Shown here one piece after another: positions 18,717 to 25,917 of a stretch of DNA of 64,000 bases. This stretch comes from Tannerella sp. GTDB taxonomy: Bacteria > Bacteroidota > Bacteroidia > Bacteroidales > Tannerellaceae. How positions within the stretch are numbered: the first letter of the stretch is position 1; every line of letters begins with the position of its first letter. Both the position numbers and the translations under genes were made by a program. The DNA lies in NCBI GenBank assembly GCA_031285565.1, contig JAITVY010000036.1:36301-100300 (forward strand), written 5' to 3'. Below the pieces are notes generated by a model, which worked only from the letters and a program-made list of their open reading frames with translations, ran no database searches and was not told the origin of the DNA.

Positions 18717-19400
18717 TTATTTTTGATTAGTTAAATCTGGTCGCAATCGTTCAGTTCGTTCTTGTGCTTGCTGAAGTCGCCATTCATGGATATTTCGTTC
18801 ATGACCGGATAATAGCACATCAGGAACTTTCCATCCTTTGTAGTCGGCTGGGCGTGTATAAACGGGTGGAGCCAATAGTCCATCCTGAAAAGAGTCGGAA
18901 AGGGCGCTTTGTTCATCCCCGATCGCACCGGGAATCAGACGAACGATTGAATCTGTGATTACGGCTGCGGCTAACTCGCCTCCGGTCAAAACATAATCGC
19001 CGATAGATATTTCTTTAGTAATCAGGTGTTCGCGAATGCGATAGTCAACGCCTTTATAGTGGCCGCAAAGAATAATGAGGTTATTAAGTAGTGATAAACT
19101 GTTAGCCATGGGTTGATTGAATATTTCACCGTCAGGTGAGGTGAAAATTACTTCGTCGTAAGCACGTTCATTCTTAAGCGAGGATATTGCACGGTCTACC
19201 GGCTCGATTTGTATAACCATACCTGCTTCGCCTCCAAACGGATAATCATCTACACGCCGCCATTTATTGGTGGTATAATCACGCAGATTATGTAAGTGTA
19301 TTTCGGCTAAGCCTTTTTCCTGTGCACGTTTTAGTATAGAGCAGTTAAGGGTGCCATGAATCATTTCGGGGAGAACGGTTAGTATATCAATTCGCATCAT
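18717..19400 (-). CDS. trmD: tRNA (guanine37-N1)-methyltransferase
   Basis: This 227-residue SPOUT-class enzyme methylates G37 next to the anticodon, preventing frameshifting. The trefoil-knot AdoMet site is visible in [12 protein letters not shown] (near residue 112) and [12 protein letters not shown] (near 135). The N-terminus [12 protein letters not shown] is canonical. The first two codons are both ATG, so the start may be one residue later. It is not linked to rpsP/rimM/rplS as in many other phyla. It has its own -7 element. Confidence 0.95.
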   Translation of the reverse strand: MMRIDILTVLPEMIHGTLNCSILKRAQEKGLAEIHLHNLRDYTTNKWRRVDDYPFGGEAGMVIQIEPVDRAISSLKNERAYDEVIFTSPDGEIFNQPMANSLSLLNNLIILCGHYKGVDYRIREHLITKEISIGDYVLTGGELAAAVITDSIVRLIPGAIGDEQSALSDSFQDGLLAPPVYTRPADYKGWKVPDVLLSGHERNIHEWRLQQAQERTERLRPDLTNQK

Positions 19401-19419
19401 CTTTGTTTTTTCAGAAGAA

Positions 19420-19427
19420 CAAAGATA
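19420..19427 (-). promoter_or_regulatory. -7 promoter element for trmD
   Basis: TATCTTTG on the minus strand, 20 bp upstream of the trmD start. Confidence 0.5.
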
Positions 19428-19436
19428 GGTATGAAT

Positions 19437-19460
19437 TATGAATTATGCGAATCAGTAGTT
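19437..19460. repeat. 24-nt dispersed repeat, copy 1
   Basis: This intergenic 24-mer (contains ATGCGAATCAGTAGTT) recurs at 63878-63901 with one mismatch in the same orientation. See the corresponding finding. Confidence 0.6.
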
Positions 19461-19608
19461 AAAGAAGTTGTTACTTCGATTGTAGTTAAGAAGTCAAAAT
19501 AACTCCAAACCTCTAAAGGGTCTTTTTACTTTTCCTGACTACTTTAACGACTAAAGTATTCCTGCCGAAAATTAATGATACTTTTAAAGGTTTAGAGCCT
19601 CATACTTC

Positions 19609-19965
19609 TTACTGTTGCTTACTTCTTCTTTGATCGTCATAGGTTGAAATCATCCAGAAAATGCTGCATACTGAAGCAACCAATGTTACCGGTAGAAGAA
19701 AAGTTATCGATTCCAGCGCATTTTTTCCTCCGGTTAAATAAACTCCAATACCTATCATAGCAATCAGGGCATACATAATGCCGAAAATAGAAAACATGTT
19801 ACCAATTAAAGGAGTACTGTTTTTGACTTTTTGAGGAGAGAATACTTTTTCCGTCTCAATTTGTTGCATGATCCGGTATTTCAGGTTTTTTCCGGCTTTT
19901 ATTTTTGTATCTGCTAATATCTCTTTTAGTAGACTATCCGGAGTATTTATATTGTCTTTATCCAT
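19609..19965 (-). CDS. two-helix membrane protein, possible anti-sigma partner
   Basis: The start at 19965 gives 118 residues beginning MDKDNINTPDSLLKEIL; the open frame extends 30 residues further upstream without obvious coding character. The N-terminal 60 residues are cytosolic and charged, followed by two hydrophobic helices (SIFGIMYALIAMIGIGVYL and ITFLLPVTLVASVCSIFWM). Its position 190 bp downstream of an ECF sigma gene and its helix layout suggest a membrane anti-sigma factor. It lacks a recognisable zinc-binding (ZAS) motif, so this is only inference. Confidence 0.6.
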   Translation of the reverse strand: MDKDNINTPDSLLKEILADTKIKAGKNLKYRIMQQIETEKVFSPQKVKNSTPLIGNMFSIFGIMYALIAMIGIGVYLTGGKNALESITFLLPVTLVASVCSIFWMISTYDDQRRSKQQ

Positions 19966-20155
19966 GTTACATGTTAATTTAAAATTCAATAAATATATTT
20001 TGAAGTTACTATGATCTTTTGCTGAATCAATAAGTTTTTTTGATCGGTTCATCATTTTTAGCTTTCCGGGAAATTAATTGTTCTTTTGTTGTGCTCAGAT
20101 GATGTATAGGATTCTTATTCTTCATATCAAGTAAACTTTTTCATCTTTTATAGTT

Positions 20156-20704
20156 TTATTGTACCATCATTTTACTCATAATATCAGCGATTCGTTTTCG
20201 TGCGCGGTGTAATTTTACTTTCACATTCGATTCTGTAAGACCTGTTATCTCAGCAATATCTTTAATCGAATTGTCTTCCAGATAGAAAAGACTAAGTATT
20301 AATCCTTCGTCTTTAGGCATTTTACTCAGTGCTGTGTTTACCAGAGTTTTCCGTTCTCTATCTTCAATTTGACTTATCGTATCGAGATCGGAGTAAAAGC
20401 CGGAAGTGTCTATTTGATTGTATTCAACATATTGTACATTGTATGTTGTGCTTTTAGCCTCTGTTATAGCTGTGTTATAGACAATCCGGTAGAACCAGGT
20501 TGAGAATTTGCTGTCTGATTTAAATGTATGAAGATTATGGAAAGTTTTTACAAATGCATTTTGCACAATATCTTCTGCATCCTGCATATTTCCGCAGACA
20601 CGAAAGGCTATGGTCATAGCCATATCCTGATATGTATCAACAAAGTAGCCGAAGGCAGATGTGTCTCCCTTCAGCACTTTGTGTATCTGCAGTTTTTCGT
20701 CCAT
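20156..20704 (-). CDS. ECF-type RNA polymerase sigma factor
   Basis: This 182-residue sigma-70 family protein has region 2 (GYFVDTYQDMAMTIAFRV then AEDIVQNAFVKTF and FSTWFYRIVYN) and region 4 with a helix-turn-helix (IKDIAEITGLTESNVKVKLHRARKRI). It would redirect RNA polymerase to a small regulon in response to an envelope or other signal. It overlaps the preceding membrane-protein gene by one base (TAATG), so the two are translationally coupled. Confidence 0.92.
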   Translation of the reverse strand: MDEKLQIHKVLKGDTSAFGYFVDTYQDMAMTIAFRVCGNMQDAEDIVQNAFVKTFHNLHTFKSDSKFSTWFYRIVYNTAITEAKSTTYNVQYVEYNQIDTSGFYSDLDTISQIEDRERKTLVNTALSKMPKDEGLILSLFYLEDNSIKDIAEITGLTESNVKVKLHRARKRIADIMSKMMVQ

Positions 20705-21081
20705 TAATATTCTTCGTTTTCCAGTTTCTTATTCTTTACAATCAAATAGAATACAAGATACCCTAATCCGAGGCACATAATTGTAGTAGAACAAATGATC
20801 AGGAATTCGATGTACTCTCTATACCCACCACTCAGAACTATTCGTGTCCCGATAGCGATTCCGATAGCGATTCCAATACATAGGATGCCGTTTCGTAACG
20901 TTCGATATTTATTCGGGGATGGTTTAGGTCTGACCGGTGCTACAATTCCATGACGAGCTAATTCCAAACGTTCCTGACTATTGGCATTGATATTTCTTAA
21001 AAGAACCAGTGAGCCGAATATTACGGGTAAGGCGATGGTACAAACAATTGCCACTATTGGTATTAATACACTTTCTAACAT
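20704..21081 (-). CDS. small membrane protein upstream of the ECF sigma gene
   Basis: This 125-residue protein has three hydrophobic segments (residues 5-27, 66-85, 93-117) separated by a basic, proline-containing loop (GIVAPVRPKPSPNKYRT). It resembles the DUF6249-type proteins often found next to ECF sigma genes in Bacteroidales, which I cannot confirm here. Its stop overlaps the sigma factor start (TAATG), which argues for a joint role in sigma control. Confidence 0.65.
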   Translation of the reverse strand: MLESVLIPIVAIVCTIALPVIFGSLVLLRNINANSQERLELARHGIVAPVRPKPSPNKYRTLRNGILCIGIAIGIAIGTRIVLSGGYREYIEFLIICSTTIMCLGLGYLVFYLIVKNKKLENEEY

Positions 21082-21388
21082 AATCTTTTTTATTTAAATG
21101 TTATTAATTTGTTTTCGAATATATGACAAATAAACAGATTGAAAGGTTACACTTTAATGATAAAAAAACTTTTTTTATTAGTGGTCGGAGAGAAAGGGGG
21201 AAAAGTAGAATGGTAAAAGTGGAAAGTAAAGAACGGGAAAAAGAATAACTGTAGCTATCTATGTCGCAGTTTATAATTGCTGAAAAGTAAGTTGTAAGTG
21301 ATCAAAAGTAAATAGGAAAAAAAAGCTTAACTTTGCTTCGTTATTCTTTATATAGGTTATTGTTGAAATAGATAGCTTCGTAATAAAA
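21082..21388. other. divergent intergenic region, ECF operon / lrgAB
   Basis: This 307-bp spacer contains no gene I can support. It includes a purine-rich plus-strand stretch (about 21185-21245, repeated GGAAAAG/GGGAAAA words) and the lrgA -7 element at 21328-21335. Confidence 0.5.
21328..21335 (+). promoter_or_regulatory. -7 promoter element for lrgAB
   Basis: TAACTTTG on the plus strand, 53 bp upstream of lrgA. Confidence 0.45.
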
Positions 21389-21745
21389 ATGATTAAAGGT
21401 CTCTTTTTTATTCTGCTTTTTTACTTTTTAGGAGAAATATGCAGTGTTCTGTTGGGAGGATTTATGCCTGGTAGTATAATCGGGATGATTTTGTTGTTTT
21501 TGAGTTTGTTTTTCAAACTGCTTGATCCATCCAGGGTGAGAGATGCTGCTACGGTAATAACAAAAAATATGGCTGTATTTTTTGTGCCTCCGGCTGTGGG
21601 ATTGATGGCGTACGCGGAGCTTATTTCAAAGTCGATCTGGTCAATTATGCTTGCTATTATAATCAGTACGGTATTGACAATTATTGTGGTAGCTCTGGTT
21701 CAGGAGAAGATGGAGAAAAACGGGAAAAAACGCAAATTGAAATGA
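21389..21745 (+). CDS. lrgA: CidA/LrgA-family holin-like protein
   Basis: This 118-residue protein has four membrane helices and the family signature GGFMPGSIIGMILLF. CidA/LrgA proteins are holin-like and, with their LrgB/CidB partners, influence murein hydrolase activity, export of small metabolites or pyruvate uptake in different bacteria. A charged C-terminal tail (QEKMEKNGKKRKLK) is cytosolic. The last four bases overlap the lrgB start (ATGA), so the pair is coupled. Confidence 0.88.
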   Translation: MIKGLFFILLFYFLGEICSVLLGGFMPGSIIGMILLFLSLFFKLLDPSRVRDAATVITKNMAVFFVPPAVGLMAYAELISKSIWSIMLAIIISTVLTIIVVALVQEKMEKNGKKRKLK

Positions 21746-22452
21746 ATGAATTGTTTGATAAAATAAAACCGTTGTTTTCCGGTGAAGTATTTTTACTCGC
21801 ATTGACATTAGGTTCATTTTTATTCGGTATTTATCTGTATAAGCGTTTGAAATTTCCATTGATTCAGCCTCTATTGATTGCGGTTGCAATCATTATTCCT
21901 TTTTTGAAGATTGCAGAGATTGATTATACGACGTTTTACGAACAGACCCGGATACTCAGTTTTATGCTGGGACCGAGTGTGGTTGCTTTGGGTTATGTAC
22001 TTTATGAACAGATTGAGCATATTAAAGGAAATGTGATTTCAATTCTTACATCTGTATTTATCGGAAGTATTGTAGGGATTGGCAGTGTGATCGGTGTTGC
22101 AAAATTGTTTGGGGCAGATCGAATGTTACTGATGTCATTGGCTCCTAAATCAGTAACTACTCCTATTGCGATCAGTATTGCCGAACAGACAGGTGGTGTG
22201 CCTGAGCTAGCAGTGGCTTTTGTTGTTATATGCGGTATTTTTGGGGGATTGGTTGGGCCGGTACTCTTGAGGTCTTTGGGTATAAAAAGCCGGATTGCTA
22301 AAGGACTGGCTATGGGATCAGCATCGCATGCCCTGGGTACTGCCCGTGCGTTGGAAATGGGGGCAATTGAAGGTGCAATTAGTGGATTGGCTATAGGGAT
22401 TATGGGGATTATGACTGCATTGTTGGTCCCTTTTGTAGAGAGGTTTCTGTGA
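21742..22452 (+). CDS. lrgB: LrgB/CidB-family membrane protein
   Basis: This 236-residue protein has seven or more helices. It shows the family signatures LAPKSVTTPIAISIAEQ (near residue 130) and GSASHALGTARALEMG (near 190). It functions with the upstream LrgA-type protein. The following spacer is a purine-rich stretch with repeated GAAAAAGGTGAAAG words. Confidence 0.9.
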   Translation: MNELFDKIKPLFSGEVFLLALTLGSFLFGIYLYKRLKFPLIQPLLIAVAIIIPFLKIAEIDYTTFYEQTRILSFMLGPSVVALGYVLYEQIEHIKGNVISILTSVFIGSIVGIGSVIGVAKLFGADRMLLMSLAPKSVTTPIAISIAEQTGGVPELAVAFVVICGIFGGLVGPVLLRSLGIKSRIAKGLAMGSASHALGTARALEMGAIEGAISGLAIGIMGIMTALLVPFVERFL

Positions 22453-22551
22453 TAGAAAGTCAGGTAAAAGGAAAAAGGTGAAAGGAAAAAGGTGAAAGGC
22501 AAAAGAATTGATTAATTGGAAAAACCTTTATCCTGATTTCAAAATATAATG

Positions 22552-22559
22552 TATATTTG
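22552..22559 (+). promoter_or_regulatory. -7 promoter element for the SGNH hydrolase
   Basis: TATATTTG on the plus strand, 31 bp before the ATG at 22591. It makes that ATG, not the in-frame ATG at 22549, the likely start. Confidence 0.55.
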
Positions 22560-22590
22560 CTACTCAATAAATAAACTTAAAGTTAGTATA

Positions 22591-23361
22591 ATGAATAACC
22601 GACGTGATTTTCTTAAAAAGGGAACAATGGCCGGATTAAGCCTGATGATGTTGCCGGAATTAGCCAAAGCTGTAGTTAAAGAACAGAACGGTGTTTCTGC
22701 ACCCAAAATACAGTTGAAAAAGGATAGTGTGATTCTTTTTCAAGGTGATTCGATTACAGATAGCGGACGTAATAAGGAAAGTAATATATGTAATACCTTT
22801 GATCAGTTAGGGAGTGGTTATGCGCTGTTCACTGCTACCCAATTATTAAAAACACATGCTGATAAACAGCTAAAGATATATAACAGGGGTATTAGTGGCA
22901 ATAAAGTATATCAATTGCGTGAGCGTTGGGAGATGGAAACATTGGCTTTTATGCCGGATGTTTTGAGTATCCTGATTGGTGTGAATGATTACTGGCATAC
23001 ATTGAGTGGCGGATATAAAGGTACACTTGAAATATATGATACAGACTTGCGTGCTTTATTGAAATATACGAAAGAGAAACTGCCGAATGTTCAATTGGTT
23101 CTTTGCGAGCCGTTTGCTGTTAAAGGGGGGGCTGCTATTGATGAACCGAAGTGGTTCCCTATGTTTGATGACTATCGCAAGGCTCTCAAACAGATTTCCG
23201 ATGATTTTAATGCTGTTTTTGTCCCCTATCAGTCTGCATTTGATGCAGCTATGAAATTAGCACCTGCGCGTTATTGGGCTGCAGACGGAGTACATCCGGA
23301 CCTGCCGGGGCGCCAATTAATGGCTGATGTCTGGTTGGAAGCAACGGGGTTGAGCAAATGA
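22591..23361 (+). CDS. exported SGNH/GDSL-family hydrolase
   Basis: From the start at 22591 the protein has 256 residues. It opens with a twin-arginine-type leader (MNNRRDFLKKGTMAGLSLMMLP). The four SGNH blocks are visible: GDSITDSGR (nucleophile Ser), RGISGN (Gly), IGVNDYWH (Asn) and ADGVHPDLPG (Asp and His). Members are esterases or lipases, many acting on acetylated or acylated carbohydrates; the substrate is not evident. The start was chosen because a -7 element overlaps the longer N-terminus. Confidence 0.88.
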   Translation: MNNRRDFLKKGTMAGLSLMMLPELAKAVVKEQNGVSAPKIQLKKDSVILFQGDSITDSGRNKESNICNTFDQLGSGYALFTATQLLKTHADKQLKIYNRGISGNKVYQLRERWEMETLAFMPDVLSILIGVNDYWHTLSGGYKGTLEIYDTDLRALLKYTKEKLPNVQLVLCEPFAVKGGAAIDEPKWFPMFDDYRKALKQISDDFNAVFVPYQSAFDAAMKLAPARYWAADGVHPDLPGRQLMADVWLEATGLSK

Positions 23362-23504
23362 TCAAGGATTTATTCATTGGGCATTGAATTGGAGCGAAGC
23401 GGAAATCAGCCATAGTCAAAGTGGAAAATTGAAAATGATAGAAAGAGGCTAAAGGCAAAGTAAAGGATTTTAAGTATAATCAGGTTTGGTAAAAATAGAA
23501 TCAT

Positions 23505-23531
23505 CTTATCTCAAAAAAATGTTGAGATAAG
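23505..23531. terminator. hairpin before the tRNA cluster
   Basis: CTTATCTCAA (23505-23514) pairs perfectly with TTGAGATAAG (23522-23531) across a 7-nt loop. It lacks a long T run, so termination strength is uncertain. Confidence 0.45.
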
Positions 23532-23554
23532 GTGCTATTTTATGAAAAAAGAAT

Positions 23555-23562
23555 TATCTTTG
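23555..23562 (+). promoter_or_regulatory. -7 promoter element for the tRNA cluster
   Basis: TATCTTTG on the plus strand, 12 bp before the tRNA-Gly gene, as expected for a tRNA operon. Confidence 0.6.
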
Positions 23563-23574
23563 CGCTCGTTATTT

Positions 23575-23647
23575 GCGGAAGTAGCTCAGTTGGTAGAGCA
23601 TAACCTTGCCAAGGTTAGGGTCGCGGGTTCGAGTCCCGTCTTCCGCT
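23575..23647 (+). tRNA. tRNA-Gly (GCC)
   Basis: A 73-nt cloverleaf: acceptor GCGGAAG with CTTCCGC, D arm AGCTCAGTTGGTAGAGC, anticodon loop TTGCCAA (GCC), and T arm GCGGGTTCGAGTCCCGT. CCA is not encoded. It is the first tRNA of a three-gene cluster. Confidence 0.96.
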
Positions 23648-23750
23648 CGTTTTCTTGTTTTAATCGACATGGAAACATTTGAATTCCTTATTTTGTAAAG
23701 GTTGAAGAGTGGCATGCGGCCATCTTTTTACAGAGATAAGTGAGAGTAAT

Positions 23751-23833
23751 GCCCAGGTGGCGGAATTGGTAGACGCGCTCGTTTCAGGTGCGAGTGGTTA
23801 ATAGCCGTGCAGGTTCGAGTCCTGTTCTGGGCA
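23751..23833 (+). tRNA. tRNA-Leu (CAG)
   Basis: A class II tRNA with a long variable arm (GTGGTTAATAGCCG). Acceptor GCCCAGG pairs with TCTGGGC, the anticodon loop is TTCAGGT (CAG), and the T arm is GCAGGTTCGAGTCCTGT. CCA is not encoded. Confidence 0.93.
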
Positions 23834-23850
23834 CATATCCAAGCAGATAT

Positions 23851-23934
23851 GCGCAGGTGGTGGAATTGGTAGACACGCTACTTTGAGGGGGTAGTGCCGG
23901 TAACGGTGTGTGAGTTCAAATCTCATCCTGCGTA
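23851..23934 (+). tRNA. tRNA-Leu (GAG)
   Basis: A second class II tRNA, 17 bp after the first leucine tRNA. Acceptor GCGCAGG pairs with CCTGCGT (G-U at the end), the anticodon loop is TTGAGGG (GAG), the variable arm is GTGCCGGTAACGGTGT, and the T arm contains GAGTTCAAATCTC. Confidence 0.93.
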
Positions 23935-23996
23935 CCGAACACATATATCTGCTGTTATTTCTTTACATTTTTGGAATAAAAAGTTAGGTGGAAAAG

Positions 23997-24027
23997 TTTG
24001 TAAAGAAAAAAAATATTCTTATCTTTG
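23997..24027 (+). promoter_or_regulatory. full-consensus promoter for rpmB-rpmG-DUF4295
   Basis: TTTG at 23997-24000, a 19-bp spacer, and TATCTTTG at 24020-24027. This matches the Bacteroidota housekeeping promoter exactly, 43 bp upstream of rpmB. Confidence 0.8.
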
Positions 24028-24069
24028 CGCCCTAATTAAGAAAATTGATTTGCATAAAATATAAAAGCG

Positions 24070-24321
24070 ATGTCTAAGATTTGTCAAATTACCGGAAAGA
24101 AAGCAATGGTTGGTAATAACGTTGCTCACTCAAATAAACGGACGAAACGTAAATTCAATGTGAATTTATTTTCGAAAAAATTCTATTGGGTAGAAGAAGA
24201 TCGTTGGGTTAACCTGAATATATCGGCATCAGGATTGCGCCTGATAAATAAAGTTGGTTTGGATGCGGCTATTAAAGACGCTGCCAGTAAAGGCTTTCTG
24301 CCGGTAGAAAAGTTACAGTAA
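24070..24321 (+). CDS. rpmB: 50S ribosomal protein L28
   Basis: This 83-residue protein begins [22 protein letters not shown], the diagnostic L28 start, and contains [15 protein letters not shown] and VSASGLRL-type strand [13 protein letters not shown]. It is a component of the large subunit near the exit-side rRNA. It leads a three-gene operon with rpmG and DUF4295. Confidence 0.97.
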   Translation: MSKICQITGKKAMVGNNVAHSNKRTKRKFNVNLFSKKFYWVEEDRWVNLNISASGLRLINKVGLDAAIKDAASKGFLPVEKLQ

Positions 24322-24355
24322 TAGCTGTCTAACGTATAATTAGGAGGAAACAGAA

Positions 24356-24544
24356 ATGGCTAAGAAAGTAAAAGGAAACAGAGTTCAGGTAATTCTTGAG
24401 TGTACCGAACATAAAGAAAGCGGCATGCCGGGTATGTCTCGTTATATTACAACGAAAAACAGAAAAAATACAACACAACGTTTGGAAATAAAGAAGTACA
24501 ATCCTGTGTTGAAGAAAATGACAGTGCATAAAGAAATTAAGTAA
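24356..24544 (+). CDS. rpmG: 50S ribosomal protein L33
   Basis: This 62-residue protein starts [19 protein letters not shown] and has the L33 core [21 protein letters not shown]. The zinc-binding cysteines of the C+ form are absent apart from one Cys, so it is a zinc-free type. A clear AGGAGG-like sequence precedes the ATG at 24341-24346, which is uncommon in Bacteroidota. Confidence 0.96.
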   Translation: MAKKVKGNRVQVILECTEHKESGMPGMSRYITTKNRKNTTQRLEIKKYNPVLKKMTVHKEIK

Positions 24545-24558
24545 TAGGAGATTAAACC

Positions 24559-24711
24559 ATGGCAAAGAAAGCAGTAGCATCATTTAAAAAAGGCGATGGC
24601 CGTACTTATTCGAAAGTGATTAAGATGGTGAAGTCACCGAAAACAGGAGCATATATCTTTCAGGAAGAGATGATTCCGAATGAAGAAGTAAAAGATTATT
24701 TTGCAAAGTAA
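24559..24711 (+). CDS. DUF4295 small basic ribosome-associated protein
   Basis: This 50-residue reading frame starts MAKKAVASFKKGDGRTYSKV and ends EEVKDYFAK. It is very basic at the N-terminus. The family is Bacteroidota-specific and always follows rpmB-rpmG. Structural work on a Flavobacterium ribosome assigned an extra large-subunit protein in this phylum; I believe DUF4295 is that protein, but I cannot verify it here. It starts 14 bp after the rpmG stop and is followed by a strong terminator. Confidence 0.9.
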   Translation: MAKKAVASFKKGDGRTYSKVIKMVKSPKTGAYIFQEEMIPNEEVKDYFAK

Positions 24712-24732
24712 TTTTGCTGAAATTATATATAT

Positions 24733-24768
24733 GTAAAAAAGAGCTTTTTTTAAAAAGCTCTTTTTTTG
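24733..24768 (+). terminator. terminator of the rpmB operon, possibly shared with ridA
   Basis: AAAAAAGAGCTTTTTT pairs with AAAAAGCTCTTTTTTT, giving a compact hairpin with T7 on the plus strand and a matching A run on the other side. It lies between the convergent DUF4295 and ridA genes. Confidence 0.9.
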
Positions 24769-24771
24769 TTT

Positions 24772-25152
24772 TTATGCTTTACAAGCAATCACTTCTATCT
24801 CAACCAGTCCGTTTTTTGGAAGCGTTTTGACTGCTACTGCAGAACGTGCGGGATAGCCTCCTTCGAAATGGGATGCATATACTTCGTTTATTGTAGCGAA
24901 ATCTGCCATATCTGCCAGAAATACAGTTGTTTTTATGATATCATGCATCGTGAATCCTGCTTCTGTAAGGATAGCATTGATGTTTTTAAATACCTGGAAT
25001 GTTTGTTCTTTAACGTTTCCTTCCACAAAATCACCGGTAACCGGATCTATTCCTAACTGACCAGAGGCAAATAGCATATTATCAACCCGGATTGCCTGAC
25101 TATATGGTCCGATTGCGGCAGGCGCATGTGTTGTTTGTATTACTTTTTTCAT
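24772..25152 (-). CDS. ridA: RidA-family enamine/imine deaminase
   Basis: This 126-residue protein has the RidA signatures HAPAAIGPYSQAIRV at the start and ARSAVAVKTLPKNGLVEIEVIA at the end, including the catalytic Arg (PARSAV). RidA hydrolyses reactive 2-aminoacrylate and related imines formed by PLP enzymes. It is a trimeric cytosolic protein. It follows rlmB by 27 bp on the same strand. Confidence 0.95.
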   Translation of the reverse strand: MKKVIQTTHAPAAIGPYSQAIRVDNMLFASGQLGIDPVTGDFVEGNVKEQTFQVFKNINAILTEAGFTMHDIIKTTVFLADMADFATINEVYASHFEGGYPARSAVAVKTLPKNGLVEIEVIACKA

Positions 25153-25179
25153 CTTTTTAATATAAATAATGTGATGTTT

Positions 25180-25917
25180 TTAATTCATTCGTTGTCTTAC
25201 TCCTTCATATACCAGAATCGATGTTGCTACTGACACATTGAGTGAACCAATGGTGCCAAACAAGGGTATCTTAATCATATCATCACAACTTCTTAAGTTT
25301 TCGGGAGAGACGCCTGTGTCTTCCGCTCCCATTACAATGGCAACAGGTCCGGTAAATGAGACTTCGGTATAATTTTTTACAGCTTTTTCGGTTGCAGCAA
25401 GTACTGTCACACCACAATCTTTCAAGTAACGAATTGCCTGATTGATTGATTTTTCTTTGCAGACAGGTAGTATATTTAATGCTCCGGCTGAGGTTTTCAT
25501 TGCATCGCCATTGACAGAAACACTGTCTCTTGACGGAATAACAATCGCGTCTACTCCGGCACATTCGCAAGTACGTGCAATTGCCCCAAAATTTCGTACA
25601 TCTGTGATACCGTCCAGTAGTACAATGAAGGGATCTTTACCTTGTTCGAATACAAATGGGATAATATCTTCAAGGCGATGGTATGTGACGACTGAAACAA
25701 ATGCAATCACTCCCTGGTGATTTTTGCGTGTAATACGATTCAAACGTTCGACCGGTACACGTTGTACAGGAATATTCAAATCTTTTAATGCGCTGTATAG
25801 TTCTTTAATCAACTCTCCCTGCAAATCTTTTTTTACAAGTATTTTGTCGATTTCTTTTCCGGCTTGTATGGCTTCAATTATAGCGCGGATGCCAAATATT
25901 ATATCGTTTTCTTTCAT
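25180..25917 (-). CDS. rlmB: 23S rRNA (guanosine2251-2'-O)-methyltransferase
   Basis: This 245-residue SpoU-type SPOUT methyltransferase has an N-terminal substrate-binding domain (IFGIRAIIEAIQAGKEIDKILV) and the knotted catalytic domain with motifs NFGAIARTCE, VMGAEDTGVSP and IPLFGTIGSLNVSVATSILVYE. Its start overlaps the recN stop by 4 bp (ATGA), so it is translationally coupled in the dnaN-to-rlmB cluster. Confidence 0.94.
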   Translation of the reverse strand: MKENDIIFGIRAIIEAIQAGKEIDKILVKKDLQGELIKELYSALKDLNIPVQRVPVERLNRITRKNHQGVIAFVSVVTYHRLEDIIPFVFEQGKDPFIVLLDGITDVRNFGAIARTCECAGVDAIVIPSRDSVSVNGDAMKTSAGALNILPVCKEKSINQAIRYLKDCGVTVLAATEKAVKNYTEVSFTGPVAIVMGAEDTGVSPENLRSCDDMIKIPLFGTIGSLNVSVATSILVYEGVRQRMN

